A DNA stretch of 64,000 nt from Aureimonas pseudogalii (GCF_014196835.1 NZ_JACIEK010000011.1:62001-126000), one strand, 5' to 3'; positions 42,057-52,554 are shown, counted from the stretch's first letter. Translations and numbers: made by a program. The notes: generated from the sequence alone by a model not told the origin.

Positions 42057-42638
42057 ATGGACCGCACCCGACCGCTTGCCGACACGCCGCTCGGCTACGG
42101 CCTCGTCAGCCGCACGCTGCACTGGGGCATGGCGCTGCTCTTCGTCTGGCAGTTCGCGAGCGCGATCCTACGCGTCGTCGCCGAGGACACGGCCGTCGAG
42201 GGTTTCTTCTGGAACACACACTACTCGGTCGGCTTCACGCTCTGGTTGCTCGTGCTCCTGCGCGGCGCCTGGGGCCTCGCCAATCTTCGCCGCCGCCCGG
42301 CCCACGAGGGGCCGCCGCTGCAGGCGCGCGCCGCCACCGCCGGCCATCTCGTGCTCTACGCGCTGATGATCGTGGTGCCGACCCTCGCCATCCTTCGCGC
42401 CGCCGGCAACGGGCGCGGCCTCACCGTCTACGGACTGCAGCTCGTGGCGCCCGGCGGCGAGCCGAACCCGACCCTCACCGCCCCCGCCAATCTCGCGCAC
42501 GGCTTCCTCGGCTGGACGCTGCTCGTCCTCATCGCCGGCCATGTCGCGATGGCGCTCCATCACGGCCTCGTACGCCGCGACGGAACGCTCACCCGCATGA
42601 CGCGCGGCCCCGACGCGCGGTCGCTGCCGGCGGAGTGA
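42057..42638 (+). CDS. Cytochrome b561-family membrane protein
   Basis: A 193-residue protein with four transmembrane helices and paired histidines placed to bind two b-type hemes: SRTLHWGMALLFVWQ, NTHYSVGFTLWLL, ATAGHLVLYALM and LIAGHVAMALHHGL. It probably passes electrons between membrane and periplasmic partners or quinone. AAGGAG lies seven bases before the ATG at 42057. It converges with a short-chain dehydrogenase; the two stops are four bases apart. No operon partner suggests a specific role. Confidence 0.9.
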   Translation: MDRTRPLADTPLGYGLVSRTLHWGMALLFVWQFASAILRVVAEDTAVEGFFWNTHYSVGFTLWLLVLLRGAWGLANLRRRPAHEGPPLQARAATAGHLVLYALMIVVPTLAILRAAGNGRGLTVYGLQLVAPGGEPNPTLTAPANLAHGFLGWTLLVLIAGHVAMALHHGLVRRDGTLTRMTRGPDARSLPAE

Positions 42639-42642
42639 CGCC

Positions 42643-43509
42643 TCAGCCGGCGTCCGCCTCGTCCTCGCCCGCCGCATAGGCCGCGAAATGCTCGGCATAG
42701 TCCTTGTGCCAGCGCGACAGCGGCGGCCGGTTGTCGATGATGTCGCCCGCCGCCCAGCGCATGCGTCGCTCGTCCAGCCGGCGCGGCGTGTCGTTGTCGG
42801 GGCAGAGGATGTAGAAGTCGCCGGCCTCCAGCCGCTCCATCATGAAGTCCACCGTCTCCTCCGCCGTCCAGGCCCCCGCCGGCTTTTCCGTGCGGCTCCC
42901 CTTCGTCAGCCCCGTCCACACGAAGCCGGGAATGAGCAGCGCCGCCTCGACCTGCGCGCCCTGCGTGTTGCGCAGCTCGTGCTGCAGCGCCTCGGTGAAC
43001 ACCTTCACGCCTGCCTTCGAGACGTTGTAGGCGGGGTCGCCCGGCGGCGTCGTGATGCCCTGCTTCGATCCCGTGTTGACGATCAGCCCGGGCTCGCCAT
43101 GCGCCAGCATCGAAGGTCCGAAGACCCGCGTGCCGTTGATGATGCCGCCGAGATTGATCGACAGCACCGCGTCCCAGTTCGTCTGGTCCCCGAAGATCGA
43201 CGAGCCCGGCTGGATGCCGGCATTGTTCATGAGCACATGCACCTTGCCGAACGTCTCGGCGATGTGCGCCGCCGTCTTCTCCAGCCCCGCCCGGTCGCTG
43301 ACGTCGCACGCCGCCGCCAGCACCTGATCCGGCCCGTCCGCCAGGGCCTCCAACTCGGCGAGCGCCGCCGCCAGATCCTCAATCCGCCGATCCACGATCG
43401 CCACCCTCAACCCGGCCCGCACGAAGCGCTTCGCCGCCGCCAGCCCGATGCCGGACGCGCCTCCCATCACGACGGCCGTGTGCAGCGGGGCGATGGCGGG
43501 ATGATGCAT
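42643..43509 (-). CDS. Short-chain dehydrogenase/reductase, classical SDR
   Basis: A 288-residue NAD(P)-dependent oxidoreductase. The cofactor motif GGASGIGLAAAK, the structural NNAGI motif and the active-site YNVSK (Tyr and Lys) are all visible, with the catalytic Ser in IVNTGSKQG. The C-terminal extension of about 50 residues, ending GEDEADAG, is beyond the usual core length of 250. GGAGA lies before the ATG at 43507-43509. The substrate is unknown. It is followed upstream by a GC-rich repeat element and the riboswitch on the other strand. Confidence 0.88.
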   Translation of the reverse strand: MHHPAIAPLHTAVVMGGASGIGLAAAKRFVRAGLRVAIVDRRIEDLAAALAELEALADGPDQVLAAACDVSDRAGLEKTAAHIAETFGKVHVLMNNAGIQPGSSIFGDQTNWDAVLSINLGGIINGTRVFGPSMLAHGEPGLIVNTGSKQGITTPPGDPAYNVSKAGVKVFTEALQHELRNTQGAQVEAALLIPGFVWTGLTKGSRTEKPAGAWTAEETVDFMMERLEAGDFYILCPDNDTPRRLDERRMRWAAGDIIDNRPPLSRWHKDYAEHFAAYAAGEDEADAG

Positions 43510-43587
43510 GACAGGTCTCCTCGGTGAGTTCCCAGCGCACATAGCAACCCCCCGCGCCATTTCGAGCCGAGGGTGGCGGGTGGCATG

Positions 43588-43754
43588 GCGGGGCTGCCGC
43601 CCCGGTCCCCGCCCTGGGGCTGACACCCCCGGACCCCCGCTTGCTTTATCGATGATCGGGGCGGGCCAGCGGCCCACCCCGATCATCGACGAAGTGATGG
43701 GGATCCAAGGGCTTCAGGCCCTTGGCGGGGTCTGGGGCAGAGCCCCCGTCTTCC
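43588..43754 (+). repeat. GC-rich intergenic repeat, copy A
   Basis: About 167 bases made of successive small palindromes, for example GGGGCTGCCGCCCC near the start, CCAAGGGCTTCAGGCCCTTGG near 43707 (given by position) and GGGGCAGAGCCCCC near the end. A second copy in the same orientation lies at 61396-61565 and shares the order GGCGGGGCTGCCGCCCCGGT, GGGGCGGGCCAGCGGCCCAC, CAGGCCCTTGGCGGGG and GCCCCCGTCTT. The element sits just before the promoter of the riboswitch. Confidence 0.85.
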
Positions 43755-43772
43755 CCACCCGCCGCCCGCGGA

Positions 43773-43800
43773 TTGACTCGGCCCCGGGGGTGGCTATCCT
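43773..43800 (+). promoter_or_regulatory. Promoter of the cobalamin riboswitch transcript
   Basis: TTGACT (43773-43778) and TATCCT (43795-43800) are 16 bases apart, a good housekeeping promoter immediately before the riboswitch. It would drive cbtB, cbtA and cobU through cobO. Confidence 0.7.
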
Positions 43801-44016
43801 GCGCGGTGGATGGTCCCGCGTCGCGACTTGCGTGCGCGGGCTAAGAGGGAATGCGAAGGGCCGACTTAAACCAAGGGCCCGGATCGCAGCCGACCCCGCG
43901 ACTGTAGAGCGGCGAGGTTCCTCCACCCGGCGGCGACGCGCCACCGGGAAACGCCACTGGGTTCGCCCGGGAAGGCAGGAGACGACCGACGACCCGCGAG
44001 CCAGGAGACCTGCCAT
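43801..44016 (+). promoter_or_regulatory. Cobalamin (B12) riboswitch
   Basis: The leader shows the conserved cobalamin riboswitch blocks in order: AAGAGGGAATGCG near 43843, the core GCCGACCCCGCGACTGTAGA near 43888, CCACTGGGTTCGCCCGGGAAGGC near 43954 (positions only beyond 20 bases), and the B12 box AGCCAGGAGACCTGCCA at 43999-44015. It ends 47 bases before cbtB, whose ribosome-binding site GGAGG lies in that gap, so coenzyme B12 probably blocks translation or transcription of the cobalt uptake and cobU-W-N-O genes. Confidence 0.95.
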
Positions 44017-44063
44017 CCCTTTGAGAGGCGGCCAGCCCGGCCGCCGCCACGGAGGTTGAGCCC

Positions 44064-44267
44064 ATGAATGCGACGCGCCCCACGGCCGTTTCGCCGGACG
44101 CCCTGTCGTCCCCATCCGACACATCCCTGTCCACGCGCCTTCTCGGTGCGGCCACGGCCTTCGCGCTCGGCGCGTTCTTCGTCTGGGGCGCCGGCTTCGC
44201 CGGGGCCGAGACGCTGCACGACACCGCACACGACGCCCGCCACGCGATGGGCCTGCCCTGCCACTAG
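44064..44267 (+). CDS. cbtB: CbtB, small subunit of cobalt transporter
   Basis: A 67-residue membrane protein with one transmembrane helix (about residues 28-48) and a C-terminal external tail with histidines in ETLHDTAHDARHAMGLPCH, typical of CbtB. With CbtA it forms a predicted cobalt transporter found under B12 riboswitch control in proteobacteria. GGAGG lies eight bases before the ATG at 44064. It is directly downstream of the cobalamin riboswitch, which fits its job in cobalt supply. Confidence 0.9.
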   Translation: MNATRPTAVSPDALSSPSDTSLSTRLLGAATAFALGAFFVWGAGFAGAETLHDTAHDARHAMGLPCH

Positions 44268-44552
44268 GCGCTTGACGCTGCCCGGCGTTGAGCGCTCCGC
44301 CGCTGCGGCGGTGGGCGTCTTCGCCGGGATCGAACGCCCGAGCGTTCGCCGCCTTGGCTGCCTGCTCCGCGCTTCGTGCGCGAGGATGCCCCCCTGGCCG
44401 TTCGGTCGGCGGGTCGTCCCTCGCGTTCGCGTGCGAGTGGAGAGGCGAGCGGCGGCTCGGCAGGATGGACAGGCAGAGCCCTTCCCGGTCGCGGCTTCCC
44501 TTCAGAGGAAGCGCGTCGGAGAGAGCCCGTTTCACACAGGATGGAAACGACG
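44268..44552 (+). other. Long gap between cbtB and cbtA
   Basis: The 285 bases separating cbtB and cbtA have no credible gene. They contain a compact hairpin CCGCCG-CTG-CGGCGG (44297-44311) 30 bases after the cbtB stop. cbtB and cbtA are usually almost adjacent, so the gap is unusual and may hold an RNA processing or attenuation site. Confidence 0.4.
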
Positions 44553-45290
44553 ATGATCGTCAGGACGATTTTGGCCGCGCTGCTGGCCGGCATGCTCGCG
44601 GGGCTAGCGGTGACGTCGGTCCAGCATTGGAAGACGACGCCGCTGATCGTCGCGGCCGAGGTCTACGAGGACGGCGGCACCGTCGATCACGACCACGCGG
44701 CGGGTCTGCCCGCGCTCGTCTCGCCCGCCGCGGCCCATACGGCGGCCCACGGCGCGAACGAGGAAGCGGCGGGCACGACGCTGGTGGCGAGCCGGCTTCT
44801 CGGAACGGCGATGGCCAACATGGTGCTCGGAGCGGGCTTTGCGCTGGTGCTGGCGGCCGCGAGCCTTGGTCTCGGCCAGCCGGTGACGCTGCGCAACGGC
44901 GCGCTCTGGGGCCTCGCGGGGTTCGCGGTGGTCTCGCTCGCCCCGGCGCTCGGCCTGCCGCCGGAACTGCCGGCGATGCCGGCGGGGGATCTCGCCGCAC
45001 GCCAACTCTGGTGGGCGCTGACGGTGGGGGCCACGGCGATCGGCCTCGGCCTCGCGGTCTTCGCCGCGCGGCCGGCCCTCAAGCTCGCGGGCGGCGTATT
45101 GATGATCCTGCCGCTCTTCTCTACCGCGCCGCACCCGGCCGATCTCGCGAGCCCGATCCCGCCGACGCTGGCGGCCGAGTTCGCGGTGGCCTCGCTCGCC
45201 GTCTCCGCCCTCATGTGGGTGGCGATCGGCCTGGCGCTCGGCTTCGCGCTGGAGCGCACGCGCCGCGCCGCCGTGCTCGCGCCGGCGTGA
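44553..45290 (+). CDS. cbtA: CbtA, main subunit of cobalt transporter
   Basis: A 245-residue membrane protein with about five or six hydrophobic helices, beginning [17 protein letters not shown]. The first external loop has histidines in VDHDHAAG and [12 protein letters not shown] that could bind cobalt. This is the CbtA pattern, and the gene follows the riboswitch and cbtB. The ATG at 44553 has GGAAA a few bases upstream; an ATG at 44541 would add four residues. The stop codon overlaps the cobU start (GTGA), tying cobalt uptake to cobalamin synthesis. Confidence 0.9.
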   Translation: MIVRTILAALLAGMLAGLAVTSVQHWKTTPLIVAAEVYEDGGTVDHDHAAGLPALVSPAAAHTAAHGANEEAAGTTLVASRLLGTAMANMVLGAGFALVLAAASLGLGQPVTLRNGALWGLAGFAVVSLAPALGLPPELPAMPAGDLAARQLWWALTVGATAIGLGLAVFAARPALKLAGGVLMILPLFSTAPHPADLASPIPPTLAAEFAVASLAVSALMWVAIGLALGFALERTRRAAVLAPA

Positions 45291-45808
45291 CGGGCGGCGG
45301 AACGCATTTCGTCCTCGGCGGCGCGCGCTCGGGCAAGAGCGCGCTCGCCGAAGGGCTGGTCGCGGCGAGCGGCCTTGCGCCGGTCTATCTCGCCACGGGT
45401 CAGGCCTTCGACGAGGAGATGCGCGCGCGGATCGACGAGCACCGCGAGCGCCGCCCGCTCCCGTGGCGCACGGTGGAGGCGCCGCTCGATCTCGTGCACG
45501 CCATCGAGCGGGAGGCGAGCCCTGATACGGCGATCCTCGTCGACTGCCTGACGCTCTGGGTCACCAACCTCATGCTGGCGGACCGCGACGTAGGGGCGGA
45601 GGGCGAACGCCTCGCCGCCCGCATCGCCGCCGGCCTGCCCGGCCTTGTGGTCCTCGTCTCCAACGAGGTCGGGCTCTCCATCGTGCCGGAAAACCGGATG
45701 GCGCGCGATTTCCGCGACCAGGCCGGCCGGCTCCACCAACGTATCGCCGCGGCCTGCGACGAGGTCACCTTCGTCGCCGCCGGCCTGCCCCTCAAGCTCA
45801 AGGGCTGA
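45287..45808 (+). CDS. cobU: Adenosylcobinamide kinase/adenosylcobinamide-phosphate guanylyltransferase (CobU/CobP)
   Basis: A 173-residue bifunctional enzyme that phosphorylates adenosylcobinamide and then attaches GMP. The P-loop is in [15 protein letters not shown], and the family motifs [36 protein letters not shown] and [25 protein letters not shown] (partial, about residues 122-146) are present. GTG at 45287 overlaps the cbtA stop. It is called CobP in the Pseudomonas denitrificans nomenclature. Confidence 0.95.
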   Translation: MTGGGTHFVLGGARSGKSALAEGLVAASGLAPVYLATGQAFDEEMRARIDEHRERRPLPWRTVEAPLDLVHAIEREASPDTAILVDCLTLWVTNLMLADRDVGAEGERLAARIAAGLPGLVVLVSNEVGLSIVPENRMARDFRDQAGRLHQRIAAACDEVTFVAAGLPLKLKG

Positions 45809-45814
45809 AAGCTC

Positions 45815-46906
<1,092 letters not shown>

Positions 46907-46908
46907 CC

Positions 46909-49900
46909 ATGCACCTCCTCGCCGCCCAGCGCGGAACGATCGCGGAGGGCGGCGAGGCCGTGGATCTCGCGCAGTCGCCGGGCGAGATCCTCGTGCTCTC
47001 GGCCGCCGACACCGAGCTTGCGGCGATCGCGCTGGCGGCGGGGCGGCTCGGATTCGGAGCGGGCGAGATCCGCCTCGCCAACCTCCTGCGCCTCGGCCAC
47101 CCGATGTCGGTCGACACCTATCTCGCCCGCATGGGCACTGCGGCGAAGCTCGTGGTGATCCGGCTGCTCGGCGGCGAGCGCTACTGGCCCTATGGCTGCG
47201 AGGCGATGCTCGCGGGCGCGCGAACCCACGGCTTCGCGCTGACGATCCTGCCCGGCGACGACCGCCCCGACCCCGGCCTCGACCGCTTCTCCACCCTCCC
47301 TATTGAAGACCGCGACCGGCTCTGGGGGTTTTTGCGCGAGGGCGGGGCGGAGAATGCCGAGGGCTTTCTTCGGGGCTGCCGCGCGATCGTCGCGGGCCGC
47401 GCGGTGCCGGGCGCGGCGCGGCCCATCGCCAAGGCGGGACTGCTTTTCCGAGGTGAGGCGAATGACGAAGGAGCGCCCTCCCCGCGCCCCTCCGTCGCGA
47501 TCGTCTTCTACCGGGCGCTCGTGCAGAGCGGGCAGACCGAGGCGGTGGAGGCGCTGGCGAAGGCGATCGAGCGGGCGGGATGCCGGGCGCGGGCCTTCTT
47601 CGTCTCCAGCCTGAAGGATGCCGACAGCATCGCCCTGCTGCGCGCCGCCTTCGCCGTCGATCCACCGGCCGTGGTGGTCAACCTCACGGGCTTCGCGGTC
47701 TCGGCCCCCGGTGCGCCGCACCGGCCGACGGTGCTCGACGAAGGGGGCGCGGTGGTGCTGCAGGCGGTGCTCGCCGGCGGCAGCGAAGCGGCCTGGGCGG
47801 CGTCCTCGCAGGGACTTTCGGGCCGCGACCTCGCGATGAACGTCGCGCTGCCCGAGGTGGACGGGCGCGTACTCGGCCGCGCGATCGCCTTCAAGTCGGC
47901 CGGCGAGTGGAACGCGCTCTGCGAGATCGACATCGTCTCGCACCGACCGGAGGCGAGCCGCGTGCGCTTCGTCGCCGAGTTGGCCCATGCCTGGGCGCGG
48001 CTGCGCGGCAAGCCGCCGGCGGAGCGCCGCGTCGCGATCCTGCTGGCCAACTATCCCAACCGCGACGGGCGGCTCGGCAACGGCGTCGGGCTCGACACGC
48101 CCGCCGGCACGGTGCGCGTGTTGCAGGCGATGCGGGAGGCCGGCTACGCGGTCGCCGGCTTCCCCGAGACCGGCAACGCGCTGATCGAGCATCTGATGGC
48201 CGGGCCGACCAATGCAGGCACGCGCGCCCGAACGATCCGCGAGACGCTGTCGATGGATGGCTACCGCGCCTTCTTCGAGATCCTGCCGGCGCCCGTGCGC
48301 GAGGCCGTCACGGCGCGCTGGGGGGCCCCGGACGGCGATCCGTTCTTCGATCCCGCCCACGGCTTCGCCCTGCCGCTGGCGCGCTTCGGCCACGTGATGG
48401 TCGGCATCCAGCCGGCGCGCGGCTACAACATCGACCCCAAGGCCACCTACCACGCGCCGGACCTCGTGCCGCCGCACAATTATCTCGCGCTCTACGCGTT
48501 TCTCCGGCGCGAGTTCGCGGCCGACGCGCTGATCCACATGGGCAAGCACGGCAATCTCGAATGGCTGCCGGGCAAGGCGCTGGCGCTCTCGGAAGGCTGC
48601 TTTCCCGAGGCGGTGCTTGGGGCCATGCCCCATCTCTATCCGTTCATCGTCAACGATCCCGGCGAGGGGAGCCAAGCCAAGCGCCGCACGTCGGCCGTCA
48701 TCGTCGATCACCTCACCCCGCCGCTGACGCGCGCCGAGAGCTACGGCCCCTTGCGCGATCTCGAACGGCTGGTGGACGAGTATTACGAGGCGGCCGGCGG
48801 TGACCCGCGCCGCACGGCGCTTCTCAAGGGCCGCATCCTCGAGCTCGTGACCACCGCCGGCTTGGCGCGGGATGCCGGCATCGACCCGACCGATCTCGGC
48901 GACGCCGCGCTGGAGCGGCTCGACGCCTGGCTCTGCGACCTCAAGGAGATGCAGATTCGCGACGGGTTGCATGTCTTCGGCCTCGCGCCCGAGGGTCGGC
49001 TGCTGACCGACCTGACGGTGGCGCTCGCCCGCCTGCCGCGCGGACTGGAGCCCAGCGAGGCCTCGATCCTGCGGGCGCTGGCGGAGGATCTCGGGATGGC
49101 CGACTTCGACCCCCTCGCCTGCGACATGGCGGCGCCGTGGACGGGCCCCCGCCCCCATGTTCTCCACAGCCTCTCCACCGATCTCTGGCGCAGCGCTGGC
49201 GACAGTGTGGAGCGGTTGGAACTCCTGGCGGCCGGCCTCGTCGCCGGCGAGATCCCTTCCGATCCCGCATGGGTTTCCACAGCCACCGTCCTCGCTGACG
49301 TCGAGGCGAAGCTGCGGCCCTCGATCACCGCGTCCGGCCCCGCCGAGATCGCTGGGCTGCTGGCGGGCCTCGACGGGCGCTTCGTGCCCCCCGGCCCCTC
49401 CGGCGCGCCGACCCGCGGGCGGCCCGACGTGCTGCCCACGGGGCGCAACTTCTTCTCGGTCGACACGCGCGCCGTGCCGACGGAGGCCGCGTGGACGCTG
49501 GGGCGCAAGTCGGCCGAGCTTCTCGTCACCCGCCACTTGCAGGACCACGGCGACTGGCCGCGCGCGGTCGGGCTCACCTGCTGGGGCACCGCCAACATGC
49601 GCACCGGCGGCGACGACATCGCGCAAGCCCTGGCGCTGATCGGCGTCAAGCCCGTGTGGGACCGCGCGTCGGGCCGCGTCACCGGCTTCGAGATCCTCAC
49701 CCCCGCCGCGCTCGGGCGTCCGCGCGTCGACGTCACCTTGCGCATTTCCGGCTTCTTCCGCGACGCCTTTCCCGACCAGATCGCCCTGTTCGACCGGGCG
49801 GTGCGGGCGGTCGGTACACTGGAGGAGGACGAAGGCGACAACCCGATCGCCGCGCGCATGGCGCAGGAGCGCGCCGGCCTCGAAGCCGAAGGCGCGGCGG

Positions 49901-50625
49901 CTGCGGACGCAGCGCTTACGGCCGGGCACCGGGTCTTCGGCGCCAAGCCCGGCGCCTACGGCGCGGGGCTGCAGGCGCTGATCGACGAGGGCGGCTGGGA
50001 GAACCGCTCGGATCTGGCGGAAAGCTTCCTCGTCTGGGGCGCCTATGCCTATGGCGCGGACACCGAGGGCAGTTCGGAGCGCGCCGCCTTCGAGCGCCGG
50101 CTCGGGCGGCTCGACGCCGTCGTGCAGAACCAGGACAACCGCGAGCACGATCTTCTCGATTCCGACGACTACTACCAGTTCGAGGGCGGCATGAGCGCGG
50201 CGGTGGAGCTTCTGTCAGGCCACGCCCCCGCCGCCTATCACAACGACCATTCGCGCCCCGAGCGCCCGGTGATCCGCACGCTGCGCGAGGAGATCGCCCG
50301 CGTCGTGCGCGCCCGCGTCGTCAACCCGAAATGGATCGCGGGCGTCCTGCGCCACGGCTACAAGGGCGCCTTCGAGATCGCAGCGACGGTGGACTATCTC
50401 TTCGCCTTCGCCGCGACGACGGATGCGGTCGCCTCGCACCAGTTCGACCTCGTCCACGCCGCCTTCGTGGAGGACGAGACCGTGGCCGGCTTCATGCGCG
50501 CCAACAACCCGGCCGCCTTCGCGGAGATGCAGGCGCGCTTCGCCGAGGCTGCGCGACGCGGGCTCTGGCATCCCCGCTCGAATTCCGCTGCAATGGCGCC
50601 CCCGGGAGAACGGATCGAATCATGA
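46909..50625 (+). CDS. cobN: CobN, large subunit of late (aerobic) cobaltochelatase
   Basis: A 1238-residue protein of the CobN/magnesium-chelatase H family that binds hydrogenobyrinate a,c-diamide and receives cobalt with ATP-driven partner subunits. Family segments include YPNRDGRLGNGVGLDTPAGT (about residue 378), HMGKHGNLEWLPGKALALS (about 544), GRNFFSVDTRAVPT and SDDYYQFEGGMSAAV (about 1085). The length is typical. The ATPase subunits CobS and CobT of that chelatase are not in this window (the cobS and cobT here are different enzymes), and CbiX would insert cobalt earlier in the pathway. cobO overlaps its end by four bases. Confidence 0.95.
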   Translation: MHLLAAQRGTIAEGGEAVDLAQSPGEILVLSAADTELAAIALAAGRLGFGAGEIRLANLLRLGHPMSVDTYLARMGTAAKLVVIRLLGGERYWPYGCEAMLAGARTHGFALTILPGDDRPDPGLDRFSTLPIEDRDRLWGFLREGGAENAEGFLRGCRAIVAGRAVPGAARPIAKAGLLFRGEANDEGAPSPRPSVAIVFYRALVQSGQTEAVEALAKAIERAGCRARAFFVSSLKDADSIALLRAAFAVDPPAVVVNLTGFAVSAPGAPHRPTVLDEGGAVVLQAVLAGGSEAAWAASSQGLSGRDLAMNVALPEVDGRVLGRAIAFKSAGEWNALCEIDIVSHRPEASRVRFVAELAHAWARLRGKPPAERRVAILLANYPNRDGRLGNGVGLDTPAGTVRVLQAMREAGYAVAGFPETGNALIEHLMAGPTNAGTRARTIRETLSMDGYRAFFEILPAPVREAVTARWGAPDGDPFFDPAHGFALPLARFGHVMVGIQPARGYNIDPKATYHAPDLVPPHNYLALYAFLRREFAADALIHMGKHGNLEWLPGKALALSEGCFPEAVLGAMPHLYPFIVNDPGEGSQAKRRTSAVIVDHLTPPLTRAESYGPLRDLERLVDEYYEAAGGDPRRTALLKGRILELVTTAGLARDAGIDPTDLGDAALERLDAWLCDLKEMQIRDGLHVFGLAPEGRLLTDLTVALARLPRGLEPSEASILRALAEDLGMADFDPLACDMAAPWTGPRPHVLHSLSTDLWRSAGDSVERLELLAAGLVAGEIPSDPAWVSTATVLADVEAKLRPSITASGPAEIAGLLAGLDGRFVPPGPSGAPTRGRPDVLPTGRNFFSVDTRAVPTEAAWTLGRKSAELLVTRHLQDHGDWPRAVGLTCWGTANMRTGGDDIAQALALIGVKPVWDRASGRVTGFEILTPAALGRPRVDVTLRISGFFRDAFPDQIALFDRAVRAVGTLEEDEGDNPIAARMAQERAGLEAEGAAAADAALTAGHRVFGAKPGAYGAGLQALIDEGGWENRSDLAESFLVWGAYAYGADTEGSSERAAFERRLGRLDAVVQNQDNREHDLLDSDDYYQFEGGMSAAVELLSGHAPAAYHNDHSRPERPVIRTLREEIARVVRARVVNPKWIAGVLRHGYKGAFEIAATVDYLFAFAATTDAVASHQFDLVHAAFVEDETVAGFMRANNPAAFAEMQARFAEAARRGLWHPRSNSAAMAPPGERIES

Positions 50626-51263
50626 GCGAAAAATCGCCCCTCGTCGCCGCCATGAGCGAAGCCGAGCTCGACGCACGCCACGCCGAGAAGATGAAGAAGA
50701 AGAAGGCGGCGCGCGACAAGATCCTGGCGACGAAGACCGAGACGAAGGGCCTCGTCATCGTCCACACCGGCAAGGGCAAGGGCAAGTCGACGGCTGCCTT
50801 CGGTCTCGTCTTCCGCGCGCTCGGCAACGGCATGAAGGTCGGCATCGTGCAGTTCGTGAAGGGCAAGTGGGAAACCGGCGAGCGCCGGGCGCTCGACCGC
50901 TTCCCCGGCGAGGTGACGATTACCGCAATGGGCGACGGCTTCACCTGGGAGACGCAGGACCGCCAGCGCGACATCGAGGCCGCCCGTGCCGCCTGGGAGC
51001 GCGCCAAGGCGATGATATTGGACGAGGAACACGAGATGGTGGTGCTCGACGAGCTCAACATCGTGCTGCGCTACGACTATCTCGACGTCGCCGAGATCGT
51101 CGGCTTTCTGCGCGACCACAAGCCGGCCATGAAGCACGTCGTCGTCACCGGCCGCAACGCCAAGGAGGAGTTGATCGAGTTCGCCGATCTCGTCACCGAG
51201 ATGGAGATGGTGAAGCACCCGTTCCGCTCCGGCATAAAGGCGCAGCGCGGCATCGAGTTCTAA
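50622..51263 (+). CDS. cobO: Cob(I)yrinic acid a,c-diamide adenosyltransferase, CobO/CobA type
   Basis: A 213-residue enzyme that transfers the 5'-deoxyadenosyl group of ATP to reduced cobalt in corrinoids. The P-loop HTGKGKGKSTAAFG (residues about 45-58), VGIVQFVKGKWETGE, VVLDELNIVLRYDYLD and VVTGRNAKEELIE match the family. A basic N-terminal extension KKKKAARDK precedes the core, as is usual in CobO. The ATG overlaps the cobN stop. It is the last gene of the riboswitch-controlled operon, followed by a hairpin. Confidence 0.96.
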   Translation: MSEKSPLVAAMSEAELDARHAEKMKKKKAARDKILATKTETKGLVIVHTGKGKGKSTAAFGLVFRALGNGMKVGIVQFVKGKWETGERRALDRFPGEVTITAMGDGFTWETQDRQRDIEAARAAWERAKAMILDEEHEMVVLDELNIVLRYDYLDVAEIVGFLRDHKPAMKHVVVTGRNAKEELIEFADLVTEMEMVKHPFRSGIKAQRGIEF

Positions 51264-51265
51264 AG

Positions 51266-51295
51266 GCCGAGGCGGCGGCGAACCACCGCCTCGGC
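51266..51295. terminator. Hairpin between cobO and the acyltransferase gene
   Basis: GCCGAGGCGG (51266-51275) pairs with CCGCCTCGGC (51286-51295), three bases after the cobO stop and 11 bases from the end of the converging gene. No T-run follows; it probably ends transcription in both directions. Confidence 0.65.
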
Positions 51296-51306
51296 GTCGC
51301 TCTGTC

Positions 51307-52554
51307 TCAGGAAACGAGCGAGCGCACCCGGCTCTTGAACTGCCCGAGGCGGGTCTGCTGCAGTTCGAGGTCGGGCACATAGCCGCGGAAGTCGGTGACC
51401 TTCGGGGGGTGCTGCGTCGAGCGCGTCGGCGGTGCCCAGAGGACGGAGAGCCCGTCCGGCGTGATGAGGCGCGCCAGCCGGGGAGGCAGCGCCCGGAAGA
51501 CGCGCTCCTCGAAGCGCACGAGCGCGGGCTTGCCGCGCAGCGCCGGCTTCTCGATGCACCACCACGAGAAGACGGCGATCGCGGCCGCGAAGGGCATGGT
51601 CAGCGCGAAGTTCAGGAGCCAGTTCTGCTCGTCGCCGAGGAGAGCGGCCACCGCCTGCTGGATCGGGAAGCCGTAGAGGAAGAGGCCGTAGGAATAGTCG
51701 CCCGACAGCAGCAGCTTGGCACGCGGCGGGTTCGAAAGACCAAGGAACACCGTGATGTAGGCGAGCGGCAGCGAGACGAGATAGTCGCCGCGCGGCACGA
51801 GCAGCAGCGTCACCGTGGCGAGGAGCGCGGCGGCGAAGAGCGCGGGATGCCAGGGCACGAGCGAGCGGAACTGGAAGAGAAGGATGCCCGCCAGGAAGCT
51901 CGCGACGAGGATCATGCCGGGCACGATCGGCGTCCAGGCGGGCTGCGCGAGCGCCATCCAGGCGAGGATGCCGAGTTGCCCCACGGCAAGCGCCAGAAGC
52001 AGAAGGCCACGCCGGGTGAACAGGCCGAACAGCGCCAGCAGCCCGAGCGCCAGATAGCATTTCAGCTCGTAGGGAATGGTCCAGAGCTGGCCGTTAACGG
52101 TGGCCGGCAGCGGATTGTCGAGGAAGACGCCCGGCAGCGTGAAGTGGATCTCGCCGAGAATGTTGAGGAAGTAGACGTAGAACTCGTGTGCCGTGAAATA
52201 CTCGGACAGCGGCAGCGCCGTGAACAGCGGACCGAGTAGCAGCGCCGACAGCGTCACCTCCACCGCGAGCGCGGGCACGATGCGCATGATGCGCAGCCCC
52301 GCGAAGCTGACGAGCGTCGCCGAGCGCACCAGGCTGCCGGCGACGAGGAAGCCGCTAAGCGCGAAAAACATCGGCAGGATGAGCGCCGCGACGCCCCGCG
52401 CCGGCGTCTCGAAGAAGGCCTGCGCCGCATCGCGTCCGTAGGAGACGTTGATCGTGTGCTGCAGGATCACCGCGGCCGCGAGCCCCAGCCGCATATAGTC
52501 GAAGCCGGCGGGACGATTGTCGGCCAGCTTCAGCTTGCCCTCGAGACTCGGCAT
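51307..52554 (-). CDS. Acyltransferase 3 family membrane protein
   Basis: A 415-residue integral membrane acyltransferase with about ten hydrophobic helices. The N-terminal segment has YMRLGLAAAVILQHTINVSYG, with the histidine expected in this family, and later MFFALSGFLVAGSL. These enzymes add acetyl, succinyl or other acyl groups to exopolysaccharide, LPS or antibiotics. A cytoplasmic tail follows at the C-terminus. The acceptor is unknown; the polysaccharide genes at 15-21 kb are too far away to link by operon. It converges with cobO. Confidence 0.88.
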   Translation of the reverse strand: MPSLEGKLKLADNRPAGFDYMRLGLAAAVILQHTINVSYGRDAAQAFFETPARGVAALILPMFFALSGFLVAGSLVRSATLVSFAGLRIMRIVPALAVEVTLSALLLGPLFTALPLSEYFTAHEFYVYFLNILGEIHFTLPGVFLDNPLPATVNGQLWTIPYELKCYLALGLLALFGLFTRRGLLLLALAVGQLGILAWMALAQPAWTPIVPGMILVASFLAGILLFQFRSLVPWHPALFAAALLATVTLLLVPRGDYLVSLPLAYITVFLGLSNPPRAKLLLSGDYSYGLFLYGFPIQQAVAALLGDEQNWLLNFALTMPFAAAIAVFSWWCIEKPALRGKPALVRFEERVFRALPPRLARLITPDGLSVLWAPPTRSTQHPPKVTDFRGYVPDLELQQTRLGQFKSRVRSLVS

